Positions 34,758 through 44,076 of a stretch of 64,000 bases of DNA are shown piece by piece (positions within the stretch are counted from its first letter, which is position 1; each line of letters starts with the position of its first letter). The stretch comes from Lachnospiraceae bacterium (lineage in GTDB: Bacteria; Bacillota; Clostridia; Lachnospirales; Lachnospiraceae). The stretch spans positions 1 through 64,000 of the forward strand of contig JAIDPF010000023.1 in assembly GCA_029062895.1 (NCBI GenBank), written 5' to 3'. Under the pieces are notes generated by a model. It worked only from the letters and a program-made list of their open reading frames with translations. It did not search any database and had not been told where the DNA came from. Both the position numbers and the translations under genes were made by a program.

Positions 34758-35633
34758 ATGATATTGCAGAAAATTACTTGTAAGGAAAAGGAAAAAATAG
34801 AATATCTTCGGAGAAGTTATGGACATGATCTGGCGGTTCATGCGTTTTCGTCATTATATTTGTGGCAGGAACAGCTTGGACTTTCTTTATATATGGGTGA
34901 GAGCATGTTTTGTGTAAAAAGTGTCTGGCATGGCAGCAATGCGTGGTATTTTCCCTGTGGAGAAGAAAGCGAGGTCAGGAATTTTATCAGTGCCCTTAAA
35001 AAGGAAAAGGATTTTAAAATGGTCTGCCTGCGATGGAAAGATGTTTTATGGATGCAGAAGAATTATCCAGATGAATGGAATTATATACCGGATGAAATGG
35101 AAGATGAGTACATATACAGTGTCAGGGAACATTTGGAATTAAAAGGCGGGGCATACGCTAATATGCGCACGCAGGTTCATAGGGTGGAACGGGATTACAA
35201 GCCCGAAACACGTATGCTGGATCCGCTGAATGAGGAAGATGCTGTTTTCATTATCCGGAAATGGAGACGTAGAAAAGGACAGCTTCCGGAGGGTTTTCTG
35301 TCAGACGATCAGGTGAATGAAACTCTGATCCGTATGCGAAGGGAGCTCTCCGGAGAGGGCGTGATCGTGTATCTGGGTGGCAGCCCGGTATCGGTTGTAG
35401 CGGGCGTTCCTCTTTCAAAAGATACGTTTGATATTATCGTAGCAAAAAGCACGGAGAATCTGCAGGGAGTATCCTATTATGCCAAACGTGAGTTTATGAA
35501 AAAGATTCAGGACAGGTTTCAGTATATTAATCTGGAAGATGATATGGGAATTCCGGGACTCAGGAGAATGAAGAAGGCAATGTGCCCTGTCAGAAAAAAC
35601 AGACTTTGGGAGGCAAAGGTTGAAACAGAATAA
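34758..35633 (+). CDS. DUF2156 (aminoacyl-lipid transferase-like GNAT) protein
   Basis: A 291-residue soluble protein with the DUF2156 pattern: an early aromatic YLWQEQLGL/LYMGES, WYFPCGEE, a central SYYAKREFMKKIQ motif and the C-terminal INLEDDMGIPGLRRMKKAM. This fold is the catalytic end of MprF-type lysyl-phosphatidylglycerol synthases, but many members lack the membrane half, as here. It may transfer an amino acid to a lipid, sugar or protein. It overlaps the next gene by 14 bases, so translation is coupled with the MATE-ATPase fusion. Confidence 0.65.
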   Translation: MILQKITCKEKEKIEYLRRSYGHDLAVHAFSSLYLWQEQLGLSLYMGESMFCVKSVWHGSNAWYFPCGEESEVRNFISALKKEKDFKMVCLRWKDVLWMQKNYPDEWNYIPDEMEDEYIYSVREHLELKGGAYANMRTQVHRVERDYKPETRMLDPLNEEDAVFIIRKWRRRKGQLPEGFLSDDQVNETLIRMRRELSGEGVIVYLGGSPVSVVAGVPLSKDTFDIIVAKSTENLQGVSYYAKREFMKKIQDRFQYINLEDDMGIPGLRRMKKAMCPVRKNRLWEAKVETE

Positions 35634-37365
35634 AGACCATTTTACCGGTGCTATGTTTCGGCGCATGTTAGTTCCGTCCCTTTTGTCCTCGTTAGGTCTG
35701 GCATTCTCAGATATGATGGATGCTATCGTTGTAGGAAGAAGCATGGGTGATGTGGGACTGGCGGCCATTGGCATGATCCTGCCGTATTATATGATCATCA
35801 ATGTATGTATGCATGGACTTGGAGTCGGTGGAAGCGTTCATTATGCGCATCTGTTAAGCGAAGGTAGGGAGAAAGAGGCGGTTTCCAGTTTTCAGAAGGT
35901 AATGCAGAGCGCAGTAATCCTAAGTGTTCTGATCGGAGGGGCAGTTTTTTTATTCCCGTCATATTTTTTATGCCTATTGGGGATATCCACAGGTCATAGT
36001 GAATTGTACAGGGCAGCGCTGGAGTATATCCAAGTGATTTCACTTGGAACACCGCTTTTTTTCCTAAACTATATTTTAAATTATTATTTGTTAAATGATG
36101 ACAATGCGAAGATTGCCAGTCTGGGATTTTTTGTTGGCAATGCTGCGGATATTATACTGAATATTGTGTTTGTCATGCTATTAAAACAAGGGACAAAAGG
36201 TGCAGCGTTGGCGACAATCATAGGGCTTGTGATCTCGCTTTTATGTTATCTTCCCGGATTGTGTGCGAAAGATCATAGACTTAAACTTGGAAGGAAACTG
36301 CAAAAGATCCGTTTTCATGAGATGTTTCATATCTTCCGAACAGGATTTTCCACTTCCGTTCAGTACCTATACCAGATGCTTTTTTTATTGATAGCGAATC
36401 ACATACTTATGCTCCATATGGGAAAGGAAGGTGTCGCCGTATTTGATATGTTGCAAAACGCTTCCTATCTGATCCTGTATTTGTACAATGGTGCCGCCAA
36501 GGCTCTACAGCCGCTGGCAAGCACTTTTTATGGCGAAAAGAATACTATGGCGGCAAAAAAAGTCAGAAGACTGGCTCTCATATCAGGAACGGCTGCAGGT
36601 CTGGCTGTCATTGTCTTGCTGGTTTCTTTTCCGGAAATATTTTGTCGGATTTTTGGACTGGAAGAGACTCCGGTTCTACAGATAGGCAGACATGCGCTGC
36701 GTATTTACTGTATGAGCGCAGGATTTGCAGGAATCAGTACTATTTTAGAAAGCTATTATCAGTCAGTATCAGAAGAAATTTGTGCCTTTGTGATCGCCAT
36801 TCTGCGCGGCGCGCTGATCCTTCTTCCGCTATCCCTGCTTTTCGGAATATTGGTACCGGGACTGTTCTGGTATATCTTCCCTGTAACAGAAGCGGTTTCT
36901 CTGCTGATATTTTTCCTCTGGCATCATTTTTTTTATCAAACAAACAATGCGCCGGATCCTGAGCGGATCCGTAGTTTTACGATACGCAGCCGTACAGATG
37001 ATATTGGAGAGCTGGTGAAGGAGATCGAAGCATTTTGCGAGAAGTACTCGGCAGATCAGAGACAGAAATATTTTCTCATCATGGCTGTGGAAGAAATCAG
37101 TTCCGCTATTATACAGGGAGGATTTGCGAAAATAAAGGACGGCTTGATTCAGATCACGCTTCTTTTCCTTGAAAACGGAGAGTTTGAACTACATATCCGT
37201 GATAATGCGGCGTCCTTTAATCCTTTTTCTATGGAAATGAAAAAAGCTTTGTGGCCGGATGACGTTGATATGGACGCTGTGGGCATGCATGTGATCAAAA
37301 AACAGGCTCACTATTATTTTTACAGGAAGTATCAGGGATTTAACTCCCTGATTTTAAGGATCTGA
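35620..37365 (+). CDS. MATE transporter fused to a degenerate RsbW-like ATPase domain
   Basis: Residues 1-445 are a MATE/MOP-type transporter with 12 membrane segments. Residues about 455-581 are a GHKL domain related to RsbW. In this copy the metal-binding Asn of the N-box is replaced (EEISSA: Ala496), and the G1 glycine is changed (Asp528-Asn-Ala530, where DDG is usual), so nucleotide binding is probably lost and the domain may only bind partners. It starts at a TTG (GGGAGG site) inside the previous gene. The second fusion at 41821 has intact motifs. Confidence 0.8.
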   Translation: MKQNKDHFTGAMFRRMLVPSLLSSLGLAFSDMMDAIVVGRSMGDVGLAAIGMILPYYMIINVCMHGLGVGGSVHYAHLLSEGREKEAVSSFQKVMQSAVILSVLIGGAVFLFPSYFLCLLGISTGHSELYRAALEYIQVISLGTPLFFLNYILNYYLLNDDNAKIASLGFFVGNAADIILNIVFVMLLKQGTKGAALATIIGLVISLLCYLPGLCAKDHRLKLGRKLQKIRFHEMFHIFRTGFSTSVQYLYQMLFLLIANHILMLHMGKEGVAVFDMLQNASYLILYLYNGAAKALQPLASTFYGEKNTMAAKKVRRLALISGTAAGLAVIVLLVSFPEIFCRIFGLEETPVLQIGRHALRIYCMSAGFAGISTILESYYQSVSEEICAFVIAILRGALILLPLSLLFGILVPGLFWYIFPVTEAVSLLIFFLWHHFFYQTNNAPDPERIRSFTIRSRTDDIGELVKEIEAFCEKYSADQRQKYFLIMAVEEISSAIIQGGFAKIKDGLIQITLLFLENGEFELHIRDNAASFNPFSMEMKKALWPDDVDMDAVGMHVIKKQAHYYFYRKYQGFNSLILRI

Positions 37366-37415
37366 GCAGAGTATCGCAATTACCTGAAACAAATAAAAAG
37401 ATGAGGAGAACTGCC

Positions 37416-39101
37416 ATGAAGATTTCGTTAAGAATAAAAATGATCTGCGTGATCCTGCTGACCGCTGTGGCTTTTGCGACAACGGCAGCAGGAACCAGTT
37501 ATACGCTGTATTCTTCCACGATGGATCAGCATTATAAGACACTGGCAATGAATACGGCAAAGACGGCTTCCCTGATCTTAGACGCGGAAGCTGTTGGAAC
37601 CCTGACTGACGGGGTTATGGAGATATATCGGACTCACTGCATAGGGAATGCTGCTCCGGTATTTCAACAGTTTACGGAAGAGGACTGGGTGGATTATTAC
37701 GATTCTTTTCATGAGATAACTGCCACAGAAGCGTATTTTAACATTTTGCATTCCCTTTCCATATTCAGGGAGGAAAGCGGGATGCGCTGGATGTATATCT
37801 GCTATATGGATGAAGAAACAGAAAAAGCAGTTTATATCATAGATGCGGATATAACAAAAGAAGCGACTCCAAGCGGGCACTGCGATCCTATAGAAGACGG
37901 TAATATGGAATTAATGCGGCAGGGTATTTATGATTTTCCAGCCTATGTCACCAATTATGAGGAATACGGATGGCTCTGTTCTGCATCGGCAGCCATCACG
38001 GATAGCGATGGTAGTGTGATTGCCAATGTATATGTGGATCTTTCCATGAATGAGGTGATGCGGGACAGGCAAAACTTCCTGATACATATGGGACTGGCTT
38101 TGTTTGTCATAACCACGCTCTTGATTCTGATAATGACCATTGCCGTAAATCGTACCGTAGTAACTCCGATCAACAGATTGTCCTCCGCAGCAGAATGTTT
38201 TGTCAGGGATAAGAAGGATTGTGAAGACGGTGTCTCTGCAATATCACGGTTGGATATCCGGACAGGGGATGAGATAGAAAAGCTCACCGCTTCCATTAAA
38301 AAGATGGAGGGGGAGATCAACAGATATCTCTCTGATCTGAGTGATATTACAGCTGAGCGCGAAAGGATCAGCGCAGAGTTAAACATTGCCAGAGATATAC
38401 AGTCTTCTATGCTGCCTCGTATATTTCCGGAGAGGAGAGAATTTGATATTTATGCAACCATGACGCCGGCAAAAGAGGTTGGCGGGGATTTTTATGATTT
38501 TCTTTTTGTTGATGAGAATCAACTTGTCATCGTTATGGCAGACGTATCGGGCAAGGGTGTTCCGGCAGCAATGTTTATGATGATATCAAAAACGCTGATC
38601 AAAAGCGCGGCACAGGCAGGACTTTCTCCCAAAGAGGTTCTGGAAAAGGTAAATAACCAGCTTTGCGAAAGTAATGAGGCGGAAATGTTTGTTACCGTAT
38701 GGCTGGGGATTCTGGATATCAGAACCGGAAAACTTCGCTGCGCCAACGCAGGACATGAATATCCTGTGCTTAGGAGACAGGGCGGCGATTTTGAATTATA
38801 TCCCGATGCCCATGGATTTGTGCTGGCAGGCATGGAAGATATGAAATATCAGGAATATGAACTTCAGCTTTGTGCAGGAGACACTATATTTGTCTATACT
38901 GACGGCGTACCCGAGGCAACGAATGCGCAGCATGAGTTATACGGAACAGACGGGATGCTGCAGGTATTAAATGAAAACAAGCAGTTCTGTGGAAAAGAAC
39001 TGCTGGATGCGGTACATAAAGGAATCCATCGGTTTGTTGGCAATGCGCCGCAGTTTGATGATATTACAATGTTGTCCCTGACAATCAATGAAAAATGCTA
39101 A
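37416..39101 (+). CDS. SpoIIE/RsbU-like PP2C phosphatase with extracellular sensor
   Basis: A 561-residue membrane phosphatase. A membrane segment (about 7-30) starts it; residues 30-220 form an extracellular sensor (dCache-like), then comes a second membrane helix (about 221-245) and a HAMP-like region. Residues about 330-561 are the PP2C domain with VGGDFYDF, VSGKGVPAAMFM and DDITMLSL, which carry metal-binding Asp residues. It would dephosphorylate a STAS protein in response to an outside signal. ATG 37416 follows AGGAGA; an in-frame ATG 15 bases upstream would place this site in the coding sequence. Confidence 0.85.
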   Translation: MKISLRIKMICVILLTAVAFATTAAGTSYTLYSSTMDQHYKTLAMNTAKTASLILDAEAVGTLTDGVMEIYRTHCIGNAAPVFQQFTEEDWVDYYDSFHEITATEAYFNILHSLSIFREESGMRWMYICYMDEETEKAVYIIDADITKEATPSGHCDPIEDGNMELMRQGIYDFPAYVTNYEEYGWLCSASAAITDSDGSVIANVYVDLSMNEVMRDRQNFLIHMGLALFVITTLLILIMTIAVNRTVVTPINRLSSAAECFVRDKKDCEDGVSAISRLDIRTGDEIEKLTASIKKMEGEINRYLSDLSDITAERERISAELNIARDIQSSMLPRIFPERREFDIYATMTPAKEVGGDFYDFLFVDENQLVIVMADVSGKGVPAAMFMMISKTLIKSAAQAGLSPKEVLEKVNNQLCESNEAEMFVTVWLGILDIRTGKLRCANAGHEYPVLRRQGGDFELYPDAHGFVLAGMEDMKYQEYELQLCAGDTIFVYTDGVPEATNAQHELYGTDGMLQVLNENKQFCGKELLDAVHKGIHRFVGNAPQFDDITMLSLTINEKC

Positions 39102-39214
39102 TTTTGTAGCTATCACTGTTGTTTTTGGAAATAGTGAAAAAAGTTCTTCAGAGGGTATTATTATTATCACAAGATCTACGGATACCTTTGAAAAGGTTTA
39201 AAGGAGGAAGACAG

Positions 39215-40066
39215 ATGGAACCTATAAGACCTGAACGTGTTACAGAATCAATACGTCCTTTTCTGGGACGCCCAAGCGCAAACCCCGATGATTTTTTTCG
39301 TGGGGAGGCAGCGTTTCCAGGTACATTGGCACCGGAGGACAGAAATTATTATTATCATGCCACCACCTTAGGTAACCTTCCGGGCATTTTAGAACAAGGA
39401 CTTGATCCAGATATGGGAGGAAGAGGCGGGGCAGGTGAATATATTGCTGCTCCGGTGGATCAAGAAGCAGGAGATGAGTTTGCAGAAAGGGATGCTGGAT
39501 TTGTATATTTGGCGGATAATGCTGAAATAGCAGCCCGTTATGCATTTCAATATGACGATCAGGCTGATGGATTTGTTGAGTCTCAGGCAATCAACAGGGG
39601 AAATAAGGAGAAATCAGCAATCGACAGGGATAATATAGAGAGATCAGCAGTCATACTGCGGGTTCGTAAGGATGTGCTACAAAAGGAAGAAGATTCGATG
39701 AAAGATTCACTGGAGAGAGACGATGCTGAGGTGGAAGGGGCTTACAGGACAACTCAGAGATTGTTTCCAAGCAATTTGGAAGTCCTAACGGAAGAAGGAT
39801 GGGTGCCCCTTAGAGATAGGAATCTACGTCAGGAAATTTATCACAATGTACAAAATACATTAGGTCGGATGGCGCATAATCTTCTACCGGAAGACGAAAA
39901 TGATATTAGGGAAAGAGAAGCCAGACCAGCAGGGGCGGCAAGACCACATAGGGATGAGATTTCTTTGGAGGAACTCAGAAGCGAGGAGGGTCCAAGGAGA
40001 GAGGTCGGAAGGACGCCATCGATTAATCATACGGAAAAATCTTTTGATAAGAGTTCGAATCTTTGA
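39215..40066 (+). CDS. ADP-ribosyltransferase-like protein, candidate effector
   Basis: A 283-residue soluble protein without signal peptide. Residues 45-64 (YYYHATTLGNLPGILEQGLD) match the first motif of ADP-ribosyltransferase-fold domains of Tpt1/DarT/toxin type, with His48 as the NAD-binding residue. FVYLADNAEIAARYA (96-110) is the second motif, and SNLEVLTEEGWVPL (186-199) could supply the late Glu. A loop carries a duplicated 11-residue unit (AINRGNKEKSA, then IDRDNIERSAV, 126-147). The C-terminus is charged and disordered-looking. The start has AAAGGAGG. Lying between the phosphatase and STAS genes in a secretion locus, it is a plausible translocated effector; no immunity gene is obvious. 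Confidence 0.62.
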   Translation: MEPIRPERVTESIRPFLGRPSANPDDFFRGEAAFPGTLAPEDRNYYYHATTLGNLPGILEQGLDPDMGGRGGAGEYIAAPVDQEAGDEFAERDAGFVYLADNAEIAARYAFQYDDQADGFVESQAINRGNKEKSAIDRDNIERSAVILRVRKDVLQKEEDSMKDSLERDDAEVEGAYRTTQRLFPSNLEVLTEEGWVPLRDRNLRQEIYHNVQNTLGRMAHNLLPEDENDIREREARPAGAARPHRDEISLEELRSEEGPRREVGRTPSINHTEKSFDKSSNL

Positions 40067-40126
40067 TAGTGATAATTTTTATAGCATTCAGTATCTGGGA
40101 TTAAGCAAAAGGAATGGAGGTCTTTT

Positions 40127-40429
40127 ATGGAAATTAACAGACAGAAAGAGGAGACAAAATTAACGATAGTGCTGGAAGGGCGGCTAGATACGCTGACTGC
40201 GCCGCAGCTTGAGGCGGAACTGAAGCAATCGGTAGATGATGTGACGGAGCTTGTCTTTGACTTTGCAAAACTGGAATACATTTCCTCCGCCGGATTGCGT
40301 GTGCTTCTTTTGGCGCAGAAGACGATGAACCGGCAGGGCAGTATGGTGATCTGCAACGTCAATAAAATTGTTATGGAAGTGTTTGAAGTTACGGGGTTTG
40401 TGGATATTTTGGATATCAAATGCGGATAA
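40127..40429 (+). CDS. STAS-domain anti-anti-sigma factor (RsbV/SpoIIAA-like)
   Basis: A 100-residue single STAS domain: KLTIVLEGRLDTLTAPQLE (11-29) and YISSAGLRVLL (51-61). Ser53 or Ser54 is the expected phosphorylation site. In partner switching the unphosphorylated form binds the kinase and releases its client; a PP2C phosphatase reactivates it. All three parts are present here, with the kinase at 22098-22523 and phosphatase at 37416-39101, and the ATPase domains of the two MATE fusions could compete for it. Confidence 0.9.
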   Translation: MEINRQKEETKLTIVLEGRLDTLTAPQLEAELKQSVDDVTELVFDFAKLEYISSAGLRVLLLAQKTMNRQGSMVICNVNKIVMEVFEVTGFVDILDIKCG

Positions 40430-40445
40430 CCCAAAGGGGGATAAA

Positions 40446-40667
40446 ATGACACTGGATGAAACATTACAAAATGATTTATTGCTTATGCTGCTTCCGGAGC
40501 ATCGTGATGAGATTGCAGCGCTCATTAAGGAATATCACGGAAAGTTTTTTACGGGCGATATCAGCAAAGAGGAAGTTGCCATGTTTTCCTTCCTTGTAGC
40601 TGCTGCGTTGAAACCCGGGATGGCTAAAGAATGCGCTGAGTTTCTAAAAGATGCTTTTGGATTGTAA
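40446..40667 (+). CDS. Small helical protein A (73 aa)
   Basis: A small protein starting MTLDETLQNDLLLMLLPEHRDE and ending AEFLKDAFGL, mainly helical. It has a close structural relative in the same train (43657-43875), aligned over nearly the full length (DEIAALIKEYHGKFFTGDISKEEVA against EEMEGMINEFHNKLADGSVSKAEVA, given here only for the shared pattern). It begins 16 bases after the STAS gene with AAAGGGGG. No known family; it is not an acyl carrier protein (no DSL). Each copy stands directly before a glycosyltransferase gene. Confidence 0.6.
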   Translation: MTLDETLQNDLLLMLLPEHRDEIAALIKEYHGKFFTGDISKEEVAMFSFLVAAALKPGMAKECAEFLKDAFGL

Positions 40668-40697
40668 CTGCAGAGTAGGATAAGCAGATTAATTTAT

Positions 40698-41810
40698 ATG
40701 GAAGAGAGAAAGAGTATGGATTTTATTGATACGGAAAATGAATACATAGTATCCGTTATTACCCCTTGTCATGAAGCGTCTCTGGAGCTTCTGAGTAAGG
40801 CTTTTGATTCACTTAAGGCGCAGTCATTGGCCTTTGAGCGGCTGGAATGGATCGTTGTGGTACATAATTCCTCATCAGATAATCTGCGGCAGGTGGAAGA
40901 AATGGTAGCTCCTTATACGAATGTAAGGCTATATAAGCTGCGCAATGAGTTCCATGCGGCTTCCAGTCCAAGAAATTATGCATTAAAAAGGATTCGGGGA
41001 ACCTATGTGACTTTTCTGGACGCTGATGATCTTTTGGAAAGCGATTATCTGGAGCAGGTAGTAAAGGGTTTTTCTGATGAGGCAATTGACGCTGTTTTTG
41101 CAAGCATGAAGAAGGTCAACATAGATGAGAAAAGAAAATTAAAGACAGGTATCGGAAAAAAGTATGAAGGAAACGGTGAAGCGCTACAGATCATAGACTG
41201 CGGTCCTGACTGTGAATCTGATATGATGCATGGTTCAGATCTTGCAGTAACTGCTAAGACATACCGGAGCAGTGTGATATTGAAGCATGAGATCATGTTC
41301 AATGAAGAAGTGCCTATTGCGGAGGATGTGCTGTTTAATCTACAGTTTCTCTCATATGGCAGAAAGGTTTGCTTATTAAAAGATTTTGCCGGTTATATTT
41401 ATTCCCTGCGGGATGACTCGGAAATTCAGTCTATGAATAAAGCATCGTCCAGAGTGCTTTTGTGTGGGACAGGATTTTTAAAAGTTCTATCTTATGGTTA
41501 TGAAAAGGGATTTTATATGGATAATCTTCTTTTGGACCTGATTGGTTATGAATCGGCGATAGTACTGGCGAGTGTGAATCTGGAAATGAAGCATCGTAAG
41601 GAGCTGAAATCCGCTTTTGCCCCTTATATTGCAAAACTGGTGGACGTTAAGCCCACATCGCGGTATGATGATAAGCTTCTGAAAATATTGAAGATTATGC
41701 CCAAGATCGTGTTGCTGCATCCATATTTTATGAGTTTTGTAGCTGCAATGATGAGGTTGCTTAGGGTTGATACAAACAGAATGACGCGGAAGATTAATGA
41801 GGAAAAATAA
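40698..41810 (+). CDS. GT2 family glycosyltransferase
   Basis: A 370-residue GT-A glycosyltransferase: VSVITPCHEASLELLSKAFD near the N-terminus, SSSDNLRQVEE, then the metal-binding DADDLLESDYL (about 104-115). The C-terminal 100 residues have hydrophobic helices near 320-360, perhaps membrane-associated. It would add a sugar to a lipid, glycan or protein acceptor. It lies between small protein A and the second MATE-ATPase fusion, overlapping neither. The start at 40698 has a weak ribosome site; ATG 40716 is an alternative. Confidence 0.82.
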   Translation: MEERKSMDFIDTENEYIVSVITPCHEASLELLSKAFDSLKAQSLAFERLEWIVVVHNSSSDNLRQVEEMVAPYTNVRLYKLRNEFHAASSPRNYALKRIRGTYVTFLDADDLLESDYLEQVVKGFSDEAIDAVFASMKKVNIDEKRKLKTGIGKKYEGNGEALQIIDCGPDCESDMMHGSDLAVTAKTYRSSVILKHEIMFNEEVPIAEDVLFNLQFLSYGRKVCLLKDFAGYIYSLRDDSEIQSMNKASSRVLLCGTGFLKVLSYGYEKGFYMDNLLLDLIGYESAIVLASVNLEMKHRKELKSAFAPYIAKLVDVKPTSRYDDKLLKILKIMPKIVLLHPYFMSFVAAMMRLLRVDTNRMTRKINEEK

Positions 41811-41820
41811 GGAGAGAGTT

Positions 41821-43587
41821 ATGACAAATGATTATTTGATTAAAGTTTTCTTTCGGAAATATCTGCCAGTTTCTATTTTCTGCGTGGCGATGGCGACTAT
41901 TGCAATGACGATCGACAGCGTTCTGACAGGAATACTGGTGGGCGGCGATGCGCTTGCAGCGATGAATGTTTCTTCACCGGTTTATCTGATTATTACATTG
42001 GTAGGCGGTATTCTTTCCAGTGGAAGCGGAGTTCTGGCGGCAAATTATGTGGGAAGCAACGATAAAGATAAGGTAAATACAGTTTTTTCCATCAACTGCA
42101 TTTGTAACCTTATATTTGGCGGACTGCTTATCCTGCTGTTCTGTCTAAAAGCCCCGGATCTTGCTTATTTTCTGGGCGCAAGGGACGCAGGCGTTAAAAA
42201 AATGGCTGCCGCTTATATATATGGTCTGTCAATCGGCGGACTGCCCATGTTGTTTAATGCAACCCTTTCGCGTTTCAGCCGTATGTTTTATGACGCTAAG
42301 ATCTTATCAGTCAGTATGGGTATTATGAGCTTAAGTGATATTGTGCTGGATGTACTGTTTGCAGGAGTATTCAAGATGGGTATGTTTGGTATGGCGCTGG
42401 CTTCTTCTATGAGTTACATACTTTCGGTTATGTGTATGCTCGTTATGATGAGCAGGCAAAGGTCAGATCTGAAACTGTGCCGCCCGAAGCGCATTCTTAA
42501 GGAATTGAAAAGCATCGTTGTTATGGGCTGTCCTGATGCGCTTAATTCCGGATGCTCTGTTGTATCTTCTGTCTTTGTCAATAATCTGTTAGTCACACTG
42601 GGCGGGACAGCTGCATTAAGTGCGAGAACTGTCCAAAGCGGTATTACCTCTCTGACTACCAGTGTGGTAATGGGGGTCGGCTTTACTCTAGCGCCCTTTA
42701 TTGGAATATTATGGGGCGAGCGGGATGGGAACGCTATAGAGAAAGCGCTTAGACGAGGGTTGTGGCTGGGACTTAGGATCTGTCTTGTTATGTGTGTAAT
42801 TGTCTGCATTGTAGCCGATCCACTTTGCAGACTATTCGGTGTTCAGGATGAGGCTACGATCAGAATGTCTGTAGCTGCAGTTCGGTATGCAGTTGCCGGA
42901 GGGGTATTCGGTTCTGTAAACTGTCTCTTCCTATATTATTATCAGAGTATTGGGAAAATATGGATATCTAATATTATAACAGTTGCCAGATCCTGTATAT
43001 ATGTGGTGCTGTTTATACTTCTGACACAGAACATTCTGGGTGTGACATCGGTCTGGATTAGTTCTCTGATTGCAGAAGGATTTACACTGGTGACGATTAT
43101 CCTGATAGTCTGGCTGATGTCGCGGAAGTTTCCGAAAGGGATGCACAGCTATTTGTTTATGCCGCCGGAATTTCAGACAAAAACCCCGGTTTATGAGGTT
43201 TCCATACGAAACGATCTGGATGTGGTAATCACGCTTTCCGGCAAAATTCATACCTTTTGCCTAAAACACAATGTAGAACCAAGAAAAGCTTATTATGCGG
43301 CTTTGTGCATAGAAGAAATGGCAGCAAACGTAGTACAGTATGGTTTTCAGAAAGACCGCCAGCATTTTCTTGATATCAGAATAATGATAGAAAAAGATAG
43401 CGTTTTTTTCAGAATGCGTGATGATGGAGTTCGTTTTAATCCTTTTGAGTACATAGAAATGAGGAAAATCGATGAGGAGGACCGCTATCTTTTTAACAAC
43501 ATTGGTATTCGGATGGTAAAAAGATTGGCGATTGAAATGGACTACCGTTATTCGGTAGGAATGAATTATCTGTTTGTAACAATATGA
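41821..43587 (+). CDS. MATE transporter fused to an intact RsbW-like ATPase domain
   Basis: Residues 1-445 form a 12-helix MATE/MOP transporter. Residues about 460-588 are an RsbW-like domain with an intact N-box (EEMAAN, Asn503), a G1 box RDDGVRFNPF (Asp534-Asp-Gly536) and a G2-like NNIGIRMVKR. So this copy, unlike that at 35620, can probably bind ATP and phosphorylate a STAS protein. MOP-type transporters include flippases of lipid-linked sugars, fitting the glycosyltransferases on both sides. The start at 41821 follows GGAGAGA; it is 10 bases after the glycosyltransferase stop. Confidence 0.85.
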   Translation: MTNDYLIKVFFRKYLPVSIFCVAMATIAMTIDSVLTGILVGGDALAAMNVSSPVYLIITLVGGILSSGSGVLAANYVGSNDKDKVNTVFSINCICNLIFGGLLILLFCLKAPDLAYFLGARDAGVKKMAAAYIYGLSIGGLPMLFNATLSRFSRMFYDAKILSVSMGIMSLSDIVLDVLFAGVFKMGMFGMALASSMSYILSVMCMLVMMSRQRSDLKLCRPKRILKELKSIVVMGCPDALNSGCSVVSSVFVNNLLVTLGGTAALSARTVQSGITSLTTSVVMGVGFTLAPFIGILWGERDGNAIEKALRRGLWLGLRICLVMCVIVCIVADPLCRLFGVQDEATIRMSVAAVRYAVAGGVFGSVNCLFLYYYQSIGKIWISNIITVARSCIYVVLFILLTQNILGVTSVWISSLIAEGFTLVTIILIVWLMSRKFPKGMHSYLFMPPEFQTKTPVYEVSIRNDLDVVITLSGKIHTFCLKHNVEPRKAYYAALCIEEMAANVVQYGFQKDRQHFLDIRIMIEKDSVFFRMRDDGVRFNPFEYIEMRKIDEEDRYLFNNIGIRMVKRLAIEMDYRYSVGMNYLFVTI

Positions 43588-43656
43588 TCTGCGTTTATAA
43601 TTTTTCAGCCGGAAGTATAACGTAAAATTTTATTAAGAATTAGGAGGTGCTTCATT

Positions 43657-43875
43657 ATGGAATTAAATGATAAGCTTAAAGAACTGCTTTTGGGAAGAGT
43701 TGAAGGCAGGCAGAAGGAAGAAATGGAAGGAATGATCAATGAGTTTCATAACAAGCTTGCTGATGGTTCAGTAAGTAAGGCGGAGGTTGCAGCTATTTCC
43801 TTTAAGATCGCGAGCTGTATGAATGCTACAGAGTGTGAAAATGCAGCAAGATGGATTAAAGATTTGTTCATGTAA
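43657..43875 (+). CDS. Small helical protein B (72 aa)
   Basis: A paralogue of the protein at 40446: begins MELNDKLKELLLGRVEGRQK, with the pattern MINEFHNKLADGSVSKAEV and a terminal ARWIKDLF. A strong AGGAGG site precedes the ATG. It lies 69 bases after the second MATE-ATPase fusion and before the GT8 gene. The duplication of both the small protein and the MATE fusion suggests a doubled functional module. Two cysteines (CMNATEC) appear in this copy only. Confidence 0.6.
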   Translation: MELNDKLKELLLGRVEGRQKEEMEGMINEFHNKLADGSVSKAEVAAISFKIASCMNATECENAARWIKDLFM

Positions 43876-44076
43876 AGATGAATAAAAAGTATTTGTAAAA
43901 GAAACAACACTTCCGGTAAAGAAAAATTATATATGGAGTCGGTTCATTGGAGATAAAACTTTGCTCCGGCTCCCGGAAATCCGCATGTTTTGTTCTCTAA
44001 AAATAGAATATGTGGATTTTCCCTATTGTGAAAAGTAAGACATACGATTCTTAAAAGGAAAGGATAAAAAATAAAT

